A stretch of 64,000 bases of DNA, from positions 34,019,501 to 34,083,500 of the forward strand of contig NC_086183.1 of NCBI RefSeq assembly GCF_023053635.1. Direction: 5' to 3'. Made by a program: the position numbers and the translations under genes. Source of the stretch: Elgaria multicarinata webbii (taxonomy: Eukaryota > Chordata > Lepidosauria > Squamata > Anguidae). The notes under the pieces were generated by a model, which was given only the letters and a program-made list of their open reading frames with translations, was not told the DNA's origin and ran no database searches. Shown in pieces: positions 1-10,900 of the stretch (position 1 is its first letter; the number at the start of each line of letters is the position of its first letter).

Positions 1-89
1 ACCCCTCAGGATACCCCCCTCCCAACCGCAGCCCCCTGCTTTTTATTCCTTCCTCTCAGCACACAGAGTCCTGGCAGACGACGCCCCCC

Positions 90-668
90 TCTCCTTGCCG
101 CCAGGAACCACGGGACCCCTCCCCATATACACCCCCAGGCTGCCCCCAACCGCACCCCATTTAACTGCTTCTGAACCCCATAAGACCCCCCCACGTGAGT
201 TTCCCCCCGAGAGCCCCCCCCCGCCCAGCCATAGCCCCCAGAGTGACGCCCCCACCCCACCCCGTCACCCACCTGCCTTCCCGCTCGCGCTCTTCCTCGC
301 CTTCCCTCACAGCCACCTTCCGGCTCCCTCGCAGGATCCCGCTCACGCCGCCGCCATCTTGGGAGCCAGCCAAGGCGAAGCCAAGCAACATCCGGGGACA
401 GCCCCGCTCCCGGTCGCCCTAGCAACAGAGTCCTCCACCCCCGCCCAGAGGGTAGCTCAGGGGACCGGAAGAAGGACGCCTCGCTCCTGATTGGAGAAAT
501 CCGGACGATACGCCTGAGGAGCCATCGCCCATTCGTCGAGCGAGCCGAGGAGCTGGAGCACGTGCGGCTATTGGCTAATGAGGATGATTGATGGGGAGGG
601 GTGGGGAGAGGTCGTTCTTTTAAAGGGGACGCGCCCTCGTGCCGACTCTGCTGCTGCTGCTGCTGCAG
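90..668 (-). promoter_or_regulatory. CpG-rich promoter pointing left, probably PAK4 5' end
   Basis: GC- and CpG-rich block unlike the flanking AT-richer DNA. Reading the minus strand there are two CCAAT boxes (complements at 570-574 and 490-494), a CACGTG E-box at 559-564, a TTTAAA run near 618-623 and a YY1-type CCAAGATGGCGGC motif (complement at 350-362), which usually sits at transcription starts. A good donor (GCAG|GTGGGT, exon edge at 273) follows, so a first exon of about 273-370 is plausible. A CTG/CAG run lies at 647-668. In mammals PAK4 follows ACP7 in this orientation, so I infer PAK4's noncoding first exon. No PAK4 coding sequence is visible. Confidence 0.5.
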
Positions 669-2149
669 CAAAACTAATTAGGGGGGAAAGGAAGGGTTAA
701 AAATCAGGGTTGCACATTTGGGCGGAATTTTGGGTGAGTCCTAATGAAGCTTTTGCTCAACGGCGCATAATTATTTTAGTAATAAATTACTGGAAGGCAA
801 TTAATAATTTATTTACATTATTTTGGTTATTTTGCATGCTTAAGTGGTTTAGTTATAAGGCGCAGCTGGTATTATATTGCAAGAACTATTAGCAATAAAT
901 GCTGTTCAGTGACTTGGCCAGTCTCAGCCTGTTGCAAAAGCAAAACACAGAGGTGTTGCGGACGTGCCAGAAGGCAGAAACCGACCATGGGGCAAAACCT
1001 TCTTGGGACCAACCGAAGTGCTCCATACGCCTTCGTGCCATTTTCCGGGTGTTTCGGGGTGGGGTGGAGGTGCCAGACTATTTTGCACCCTAGGCAAGGT
1101 GAGCTACTTTCAAACCCCACCCACCGCACTCCCCCCAAAATGCCAACTTTGATTTTTAAGAACAGATGCTTCCAGGAAAAAACAAGAAGCACAAAACTTG
1201 AAACTGCTAAATTTATTTTAAAGTGCAAGAAATACGTCATGCCAATTATAGCAAACAAATTGGAAAGGAATGCCTATGGGTGTAAAATGCATTATTTAAT
1301 AGGAATATCACCTCCAAATCATCCCCCCCAACTCGCGCACCTGCGCACACACACACTCAGCATCACTCACTCCAAACAAACACACGCATGAACACATGCA
1401 TTCACTCAAAGACCCCCTGCACCCCATTCACCCATACATTCTCTCTCTCTCTCTCTTCCGGGCGTGTTCCGGAAGTCCAAACATGGAGCCACCCCACCCC
1501 CACCCCAGCGTCCCTGGCTTCGCTTCAGCTGGGCAGGCACGGGGTGCCATCTCACCCGCCCAGGCCCAGCTGAATCCTCAGGCTGGGCTGGCTCACAGCC
1601 AACGTGCGTGAGTGCTGCGCTGTGCCAGGTGCCCCTCTTAGCTTGGCGCTCTAGGCGGCCGCCTGAGTGGCCTCTGTGGTAGCACCAGCCCTGGGTAGAG
1701 GCAGGGTTAAGGTGCCACACAGCACTCCTCGTTGAGATTAATGATGGCATAATTAATAATTCTAATTGTTTCTGAACATCACTGCAATTACGTGCATTCA
1801 TTTTAGTAATTATCCCTGGTTAAAAAAAACACACACACACCATCATTTGACACTTCCTGGGCTGGGGCACAGGTGAAGTCGGCTAGCAGGGCAGAGGCTT
1901 CAAAGTAAGAGGCGGTAAGTGAACGCTGCCAGTTATCCAACGCTTTCATCATGCAATAAATACAAAGCAACTTTTCACTTGAAAGAAACCCGTGAGTCTC
2001 CCGGAATAATTCAGAAAAGAAAAGGGGGGGGGGGAATCTGGTTCAGATACCAGAAGTTTGTGACGGATAGAGGCGAGCCATTGTAGAGAGCAAGGGCGCC
2101 TCCTCGTGGAGATGGCGCAGGGTGTGTCTTTCACTCTCCAAGGGTAATG
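669..2149. other. Intergenic; CA/CT simple repeats and transposon scraps
   Basis: No gene seen. It holds a CT run near 1437-1457, a CA run near 1829-1840, a poly-G tract near 2027-2034 and an AT-rich part at 760-900. At about 1612-1700 there is a GC-rich end reading CTAGGCGGCCGCCTGAGTGG, which reappears in the opposite orientation at 11097-11150. This probably marks a non-autonomous DNA transposon end. Confidence 0.4.
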
Positions 2150-3175
2150 TTTATTTATTTATTATTTATTTATTTAGAATATTTATATACCGCTCCCCAT
2201 TGAAAATTTTTGGAGCAGTGCACAAGATAAAATGAAAATAAAAACAGAATAAAACAGTTAAAACAAAATTTAAAAGAAGCAAAAACAGTAATCCAAGGCT
2301 GCATGTTAAAGAAAGGCTTCTTGGAATAAAGATGTTTTCAGGAGGCGCCGAAAAGAGTACAAGGCTGGAGCCTGCCTGACTTCCAGAGGCAGGGAGTTCC
2401 GCAGGAGGGGGCCCACCATGCTGAAGGCTCTTCCCCTTGTGGATTCCAATTGGAGGATGGATCTATGTGGAACCACCAGGAGCAGACCCTCGGATGACCT
2501 CAGTGACCGGGCAGGTTGGTAGGGGAGAAGGCGCTCTCTCAGGTATCCTGGTCCCAAGTTGTTTAGGGCTTTGTACACAAGTACAAGAACCTTAAACCTG
2601 GCCCGGTAGCGAATAGGCAGCCAGTGCAGTTCCCTCAGTAGAGGAGTTACATGCTGGAAAGGGGCAGCTCCAGACAACAGCCGAGCTGCAGCGTTTTGCA
2701 CTAGCTCCAGCTTCCGGAGCAGCTTCAAGGGCAGCCCCACATAGAGTGCCTTGCAGTAATCTAATCTTGAGGTTACCAATGCCTGTACCACCGTGACCAA
2801 GCTGTCCCTGTCCAGGAGAGGCCGTAGTTGGCGAACCAACCGAAGCTGGTAAAAGGCACTCCAAGCAGTGGCAGGCTACTTGAGCCTCCAACGACAGAAA
2901 TGGGTCTAAGAGTACCCCCAAACTACAAACCTGTTCTTTCAGAGGCAGAGCAACCCCATCCAGAACAGGCAATGAGCCTGTCTCCCGGACTCGGGAACCA
3001 CTCCCCCACAGGGCTTCCATCTTGCCAGGATTCAGTCTCAGTTTATTGGCCCTCATCCAGCCCATTACTGAGTCTAGGCACTGGTCCAGGACCTGCACAG
3101 CCTCACCTGATTCAGTTGTCACAGGGAGATAGAGCTGCGTGTCATCAGCGCATTGATGGCATTTAAACATTTCCC
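2150..3175 (-). mobile_element. L2-like LINE, 3' part of ORF2 and 3' tail
   Basis: The minus strand encodes the reverse-transcriptase C-terminal region in two overlapping frames. It first has DDTQLYLPVT and [16 protein letters not shown], then LVQNAAARLL, LRELHWLPI and a terminal SFRRLLKTSLFQEAFL block. These are typical of L2-clade elements. The low-coordinate end is the 3' tail (GGGAGCGGTATATAAAT-like sequence, then TAAA repeats at 2151-2175). The element is 5' truncated and needs a frame change to read through, so it is dead. Confidence 0.85.
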
Positions 3176-3819
3176 TTTATACACACACCTGTTCAAAGTT
3201 CAGTATCTGACGACTTGAACAGACATTCATACAAACAACTGATGAAGGATTTTGAATTAAAAAATATACTCCGTTCCAGTCGTCGTCGTCGTCCCTGCAA
3301 TATTTAAAACTTTTCTTCAAGTAACGGCTTGCCTTTGACATGTTTCAGTTGTCTCTGTTTAATGCCACAGCAAAACACTCCATTCAATGCTACAGCAAAA
3401 CACAGGAGCACACAATCTTGCCTAGGCCAGTAATTCTCACTGCTCTTAGTCTTTCAAAAGCCAGGAACTGCATAACGTTCACAGTTTACCATTGAATAGT
3501 TTTAATTTCACCTGAAATTTGCACACTGAGAAGGCTCTGCGTTTCAGTTTGCATTCAGTAGTGGTCATATTAGAGATCTGGATCAAATATTTGCCTCAAT
3601 TTAAGTAGTACTGTGAGCAGTTAGGAGGCAAGAGACTACATTGTGGAATCAAACAGATTTATGGACTGATATATTAAAATATTTCTTAGTCGCCTTTCAG
3701 CCCAGAGGGATCCCCAAGGCAACTTACAATTTAATCCTCTAAAGCAATGTAGAAACTTTTTTTAAAAAACCACACAGCCCAAATCATATTCTGCATTGCA
3801 GAAATTATGGAATTTTCTT
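3176..3819. other. Unassigned intergenic DNA
   Basis: AT-rich, without a convincing exon. A short GTCGTCGTC run lies near 3278-3292, and two related stretches built on CAAAACAC occur near 3360-3415. Part of 3680-3740 resembles a worn LINE 3' tail (CGCCTTTCAGCCCAGAGGGATCC...). No function is proposed. Confidence 0.3.
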
Positions 3820-4235
3820 GTTACACGATGGCTTTAAAAGAATAGACAAAGTCATGGAAGATAATGCTGTCAATGGTTACTAGTTATGACAGCCATTTGG
3901 AGTGGCCAGATTGAGAGGCAACGTGCCTCTAAATAGCAGCTGCTCAGGGGCAACAGTGAGAGAGGGCTGTTGGTGGGCTTCCTAGAGCCATTTATTGGGC
4001 CGTTGTGGGAGGCCGGATGTTGGACTAGGTGGAAGGAAAGGAAAGGAACCTCTCGTGCAAGCACTGAGTCATTACCAACTCTTGGAGGGACGCCAGCTTT
4101 CGCTGACGTTTTCTTGGCAGGCCTTATAGCGGGGTGGTTTGCCGTTGCCTTCCCCAGCACTAGATGGACGTGTGGTCTAATCCAGAAGGGCTCTTATGAC
4201 CCACTTCGAAGCAGCCTTGCAAAATACATCCACAA
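3820..4235 (+). mobile_element. Lizard SINE or short LINE 3'-end copy
   Basis: The segment has two motifs seen repeatedly in lizard genomes. One is TGGAAGATAATGCTGTCAA followed by TTACTAGTTATGAC. The other runs from AGGAAAGGAACCTCTCGTGC through CACTGAGTCATTACCAACTC to GGTTTGCCGTTGCCTTCCCC. A related first half occurs at 15340-15470. The exact family name is from memory of the motif only and is not certain. Confidence 0.5.
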
Positions 4236-4862
4236 AAGTTACTGATCACAATGTTTTTCTTCCTAGCTGGCCCATTTGCCCACGTATACCTACGTTATTC
4301 TTTCACACCATGAAAGCAAAGTGAAGAGCCTTCCGTTTCTGCAAGGCTTCCTTTCCTAGTAAGCCTGGATGAATTTCACACTTCCCCATGAAACCAGGAG
4401 AGTGGCTGTTTATAAGCCTGCACTGAAGGGCAGAATTCACATTCAGTTCCCGGCATAGGCAAGGCCGGTCCAACCCCTGGACAAGAGGGACGTTTGCTGT
4501 ACTTTGCACGGTGCACATTTATCAAAGAGCAATCGGACTGGCTGCGATTTCGCTCCTGGCCAACCCCTTTGCCAGGCCAGGGAAGAAATATCTCTCGGAT
4601 GGGTGGCCTCCTAACCTGGAAATTTCCAAGGAAAAGGTTGGATAAGAGACTGATGAGGATTCTTGGTGCATCCGCTATCCTGTCCCAGGGCAGGAAGCGG
4701 AGATGGCAGTGTCCTCCTGCAATGAGCAGCAAGCGGGGCCGGTGTTGTGACTTCCGCTTCTTCCTCCGTCAGCGGCTGCTGGATATCAGAAAACTTCAGC
4801 AGCCATCCGGACCAGGGAGGGGACTGAGATGTCACCACCAAGGATCTTCCAGCACGGCAGGA

Positions 4863-4928
4863 TTAGTGCCATGCTTCAGGGCCATGCCGTTCTTTGATCA
4901 GCCAAATCCCATCCACCACTTTCCCATC
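4863..4928 (-). CDS. ACP7: ACP7 coding exon 13 and stop
   Basis: Encodes DGKVVDGIWLIKERHGPEAW, then H and TAA (4865-4863). The DGKxVD start matches the family, while the tail after WLI differs from the mammalian ending. No clear AATAAA signal is seen just downstream on this strand. Confidence 0.88.
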   Translation of the reverse strand, partial: DGKVVDGIWLIKERHGPEAWH

Positions 4929-7900
4929 CTGAAAGGCAAACACAGAGGTTTCGGATGAAGGGACACTCCCAGAAAAGCCAGCAAGCTAGGTTTGGCCAGC
5001 CGTATCAGACGCAGGGTGTTGCAGACAACGCAAGGAGGGGACACGTCTGCAGTTCATGCATTTTAAACATCGCCTGGACAGGAACTGCAGTCAGAAACCC
5101 AGAAGCTTCTTCTCAGCCTGGGTTAAGAAAAGAGGTGTGAACGCTGCATGAACTTGGGCCCCAGGCTGGCAGTGGTGGGCCTGCTGCAGCCCTGAAGGCG
5201 ACAGAAGGCGGACTGGCTTGCACTGGAGATCCCTGCGCTCAGGTTCCCATTTGCAGAGCCAGCAGCACCTACCTGGTCATCCGAGACTTGTTCCAGCCAG
5301 ATGTGGGTCCTGTTGAAGATCTGCATACGGGTGAAACCATAATCCTCAATCCTCACAGCACTCCATTCACGCGGCTCTGGGACAAAGGGGTCCAGCCGTT
5401 CTTGACAACCCTGGAAAGGGGTGGGGGAAGGAAGAGGTTCAAATGCAAGGGTGGCCCTGCTGCACAAGCTGCCTTCAAGCTGCCAACTCTTCTCCCATCC
5501 TTGTGTCTCTCCACTCTTTTGTTTCTGAAAACAATACATAGGGAAGGAGAGACCCCAGCAGTACTCTCGGGCCTAGAGAGACAATTGGCTAATCCCAAGT
5601 GTGTGGAATCTGGCTGTGATAATAACGTGGTAGCCTCCAGGTATGTTGGACTACAACTCCCATCAGCCCCAGCCAGCAGGGATAACAGGAGCTGAGCTAT
5701 AGTCTAGCACATCTCGAGGACACAAGATTGGGGAAGGCCAAATTGGGGTGGGGGGATCACTGATCAGAGGCTCAGCGCACGTTTTCCATGCGGAAGGTCC
5801 AGGCTCAGTCCCAAAGGAATCGGTGCTGTGAAACCGGTGATCCTGGGGGGCTGCTACCAGCCAGCGAAGGTAATACTGAGCTAAGGCAGTTTCCGATGGA
5901 AGGGACTCTGTATAAGATCCGAGACTTAGTATTATTAATTCACAGGTTTCAGAAAATGTGCCTTAACTCAAAAATTAAGCCTCCCCCCTTCCCAAACCTG
6001 TCACATACGGCAGATCCGGTGATAATATGCACAGGGGCGCCAGGGTTGGTATACGGGGCCTCGGTGCTGCCATTGTAAACCTGCAAGAGGGAGGGAGAGA
6101 AGGAGAGAGAGAAAGAGAGAGAGAAAGAATGTCACCTGAGATCATGAACTGCAGGAATCCAGCAATGGTCAAATGGCGGCTAGCTCACCCCCAGAAAACA
6201 CCCACCCATTTCTGACTAGTTGCGTGGGGACAGATAATTTCTCAGAGTGGAAGAGCCTCTAGCCTTAAGCTAAAAAGGGCAGGGCCTTTTCGGTGGGGTT
6301 TTTATTTTCGTACGTCGCCCGGAGAACTTTAGATATTGGTCGGTATAGAAATATAACAAACAAATAAAAAGTTATCACATGGATCACGGCCACTTCCTCA
6401 CTCTCATTTGCTTTGGGATTCCAACACGGTGAAGGCTCCAGATCTCTCCCCTACCAGGGAGATCTTGCTGGATGGAGACAGGACTCCCCCAAACACCCCC
6501 TCCCCATTTTCCAGACCAGAAGGTAAACAGCACCACGGGTGAGCAGCATGAAGGTTCCAGGCGCCCTCCTGACCAGGGCTCTGGCCCGTTCCTGGGTCTG
6601 GAATCACCTGGTAGTCGTAGATCGGCCAGAGCCTCTCGTAGGAGTGCTCGTGGGCCCATAGCTCCAGATCAACTCCTGGCAGAACAGAAGAGAAGGAGGT
6701 GCAATGAGGCTGGTGGCTGCCAAAGCCCCCTTTCCCCAAGGAGAGAGGACCTGCCTGGGCAGGGAACAGCTGCTGAGGGTTGGACTCGATGGCCTTTTAG
6801 GCCCCTTCCAACTCTACTATTCTATGATTCTATGAGGCTAGCAGGCACTCTCTTAGGGCAGCAGGTGCAAACGCTTTTTCAGCCCGAGGGCCGAACTCAG
6901 AGAAGCTTGCGGGGGGTGGGATCCCAGTGGTGGGCGGGGCCAAAGTCAAAAGTGGGTGGGGCCAAGATACTGAAACATACCAACATATCGTAGCTTAAGG
7001 GCGCAATGCTATGAATATTTATTTATTTATTTATTTATTATATTTATATACCACCCCATAGCCAAAGCTCTCTGGGCGGTTTACAAAAGTTAAAAACAGT
7101 AAACATTAAAAAATATTCAAAATTTATACAAAAATATACAAAAATTCCCAGCCCACCATACCGGGAATTGCAGGGCTTTTCTTCTGTCTAAACACGCATA
7201 GGATTGCGCCCCAAAGCTCTTACCGCTAGTAACCAAGCCTTTGGAGAGGCTTACCTTGTAGCAGTGAGTCTCACAGGCTAGCTTTGTCAAAAGGACTTTC
7301 TTGTCCATCTTTCCCACCTCTGTTACTCTTCAATGGAAATCCCCGGGACCAAACCCGGGACATTGTGTGTGCGATCTCAGCCACAGAGGTTCACTGTTGA
7401 GGTTCTAGCGCAGCCTTCCTCAACCTGGGGCGCTCCAGATGTGTTGGACTGGGGCATTCTGGGAGATGCAGTCCAACACATCTGGAGCGCCCCAGGTTGA
7501 GGAAGGCTGTTCTAGCGGGTGGATATTTATTTGCTTGGCTGTGTTCCCTCACCTAATCTGACAAGGCAGAATGGGGGTGCTGGCAGGAAGCCCGTTGGAA
7601 AAGCAGAGGCTTAAAACCTACCATACTTGTAGAACAAGTCCTCCAAGCCATACTGGTGCGGTTCAAGCCCTCGGCGTACCTGGGTTGGGGGAGGAGACGG
7701 AGGGGTGGGGGAGAGACAACAAATCAATGCGTGCCAATTCCTGGACACTCCCTTTCCCCTATGACTCGCTCAAGGCTGCCGGTCTGCCTCAGTTCTGCAG
7801 CGGCACAGGACATGGGATTGGGCACAGAACTCCGGTTCCCAAGAATTTCAGGAACCCAACACAGTATACAAAAAGCTAATTAGCTATATTTTTCCTAAAC

Positions 7901-10900
7901 AGGCAAAGGTCTGTGCCATTGCACAACATTATACTTCTTTAACATTCCATTTTAGCTTTTTGTATACTGTGTAGATATAATACCGGAAGATGGTGTCTCC
8001 TTGAAAAACTTAATAAAGAGAGATTGCGTGAGCTTTCCACTGCCTGTTGGCGGTAAGTTGTCTGAATAACGCAATTCGTGGTGTTCTTATCTTGTGAACC
8101 AGCCAAAAGAATAAGAAGTAAATGAGAGTTGTTACTGTGGAGTAACTCTAATCAAATGTGTTTACTTTGGAATTGTTATTTTTTACAGAGTACTCAGACT
8201 GACGTTTTTGAAGAAGGAATAACATGAACCTTGTTGACTAAATTTGGTCTTAATATACTGTTGTGATTAGATTAAAGTGTTTGATGTCTATGGGTCGGAT
8301 TTTCTGCAATGATTGTTTAAATTTGGTTTGAAATGATTGTTAAGTACTATTGAATGCTATTAATATGTAATGAAATGCTACACTGATGTGATAGTTGATT
8401 GTTGTAGACTTGGATTGTAAATAGTTATTCTAGTGAAAACAAGTGTGTATAATTTTTGGAATGAAGATTTAATTCATTGGGTTTATTTTGTTTCTACGTT
8501 GGTGCCTTTTGGGTTCCTTTTGTTCACGTTTTCACCACCACTGCCTCCCTTACTATAGTTTCCCAAGAAAAGGTTTCTAGCCCTCATGGCTGCGATGATA
8601 GGCTCCCAAGTATGTGGGCCAATGCCCAGTGCAATCTCAGCAGCCAGAAGGGATTGCTTGTACAGCTGCTTGCCCCTTTCCGACGTCTGAGTAAAAGCGT
8701 ATTAGCTGCGTAGAACGCTCATGGACACGATTTGCTCTGCCTCTTGGTCCAGGCGGTCAGGATCTGGCTGTTCTTGGCTCCTCCCTCTCACTCACAATGC
8801 TCTCGTGGGTGGTGCAGTCATCTTGGTCATTGTTGGAGCAGTACATGGGCCGGTGCCCCATGGTTATGATCCAGGGGCGCTCCTTGCGCCTTTCAGGCCG
8901 GCTCGCCTCCTGCCACAAAGGGGAAGTGAGCAGTGAGTGGGCGAGCCCAGTGAAGGCTGGTGGCTCTGATGCCAGTGGGGCGGTGAATCCACTCCGGGTT
9001 TCAGTCAGAACCAGTGATCCGCACCTTGGGTGCGGATCACTGGTTCTGACTGAAACCCGGAGTGGATTCACCGCCCCACTGGCATCGGAGTCACCAGCCT
9101 CCCCTTCCATCCACCGGCTGTCCTGCTGCCCACCCAATATGCCCGCCCCGCTGCTCACCTGCAGGTCCTTCTCCAACCACTGGAACTGCTCTGCCACCAG
9201 CCGCCAGCCGTATTCCAGGTAGAAATACACCTCAGTGGAGAAGGAGATGATGTGAGCAGGGCCAATGTCCCAGCTGGAAGGGAAAGGGGGAGGTCAGCGG
9301 CCCCAGGGAAGAGCTGCGAGCTGCAAAACTGAGGCCTCTGTGTAAGAAGCCAAGGACGCTCTTCTGGGCGTTTCCATCTTGGATGGAAGCAGCAGTCCAG
9401 GCTCCCTCCATGCAAGACTTTTAAAAATCCCTTTAAAGTATTTCTATCCTGCTCCTCAGCCACAAAGGACCCCAGAGCAGCTTACATGCAAGCAGTAGAA
9501 CAAGGCAGCCCCTGCTCATGGCCTTATGACGTGAAAAGTCACGACACACAAGGAAAAGGGGATGGGGAGGGAAGAGGAGCAGGGCATTAAGCCTTTCAGC
9601 AAGAATGACCCTGTTTCCATGGCTCATCTCCCTCAGTGCAGCCTGCAGGATTTGTCCCCCAGCTATGGTAAAAACAAACAACAGTCAATCATCTTGGGGA
9701 GAGACCTTGAAGTCCAATTTATACCACCCAATTTACACCAACCAGAAGCCCAGCATAGCCTGGAAATGACCAGCAATTCCATGAAGTCCAAACCCACAAA
9801 GAGAGAGAACGGAGAAGTGTCTCTTGGTGGGTCTGCCTTAGAACTCCCTCCAACATTGGGATTGGAGGATGCTTCACATGAGGTGATCACTTCTCATCAC
9901 GATTGGGAGTTGAATATGCCTCTCATCACTTCAAAAAAACCATTACCCCTCCCGCTTTTAACCATTCTATAAAAATTAATAGCAAGCAAACTGCACGATG
10001 AAGAATTCTGAAAATCGACACAAATGACCACAAATGATCACTCTTTAAGCACGGTAAGTTTCAAGGATGTAGCTTGAAAAACAAAAAAGTTATACGTGCT
10101 TATTTTGCGCAATGCAAACCTATGGGGGGAAAGTTCCAAAATGGCGGGCGGATCGCTCTACTACAAGCGGAGCACTCCTCTTGTGGGTGCTCCGCTTCAT
10201 TATGCTTCGCTAACCCCCCCCCGACTCGTGAATCAGGCCCCTCCGATGTCACTTCTATGACCCGAAACAGAGCGGCGCACAGCCCTATCAAATATATCAG
10301 TAATAAGACTACCAACAGCTACCGATGGCTACATGCTACCTCTAGCATCAGAGGCAGTATACCTATATACACTAATGGCTGGGGAACATGGGTGGGGGGG
10401 TGCTGTTGCACCGTGTCCTGCTTATGGGTCCCTGGTCAACATCTGACTGGCCACTGTGTGAACAGAGGGCTGGACTAGATGGACCCTTGGTCTGATCCAG
10501 CATCAGGGCTCTTCTGATGTTCTTAAAACAAATCAGCATATATCAGCCTTCCCAACCTGGTGACCTCTAGGTATGTTGGACTACAACTCCCAGCATTCCT
10601 GACCACTGGCCATGCTGGCTGGGGCTAATGGGAGTTGAAGTCCAAAACATTTGGAGAGCCCCAAGTTGAGGAAGGCTGGCATAGATGGAGGCATTATTAG
10701 GACTGTTTTTGCATGCCAACTGTAAAGCCTTTTGCTGATCAACCACGAATGAGCGACTAAGAAGGCAGCTGAAAAAGGAAGGTTCCTTCCTCCTGTTTCC
10801 TCTGCCATCCCCTCCTCCTTATGGCTCACCTGTACCAGAGGCTCTCCGTGTTGCCAGGCATGCTGAAGCGAGAGCGGTAGTTGGAGAAGTTGCTAAAAGA

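Noticed and set aside
6-671. 221-codon minus-strand frame starting with a glutamine run
   Set aside because: The glutamines come from a CTG/CAG repeat at the edge of a CpG island, and the rest is GC-rich with no recognised domain. A promoter and noncoding exon fit better.
2306-3170. Two long minus-strand frames as host coding exons
   Set aside because: Both match the L2-type ORF2 end and run into a LINE 3' tail.
7411-7509. MicroRNA precursor (perfect hairpin)
   Set aside because: Inverted ends with an 8-bp target duplication and several further copies show a MITE. Small-RNA data would be needed to claim otherwise.
8757-9230. 157-codon frame joining ACP7 exons 7 and 8 through their intron
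   Set aside because: The intron between has good GT/AG borders and is mostly a MITE. The read-through is chance.
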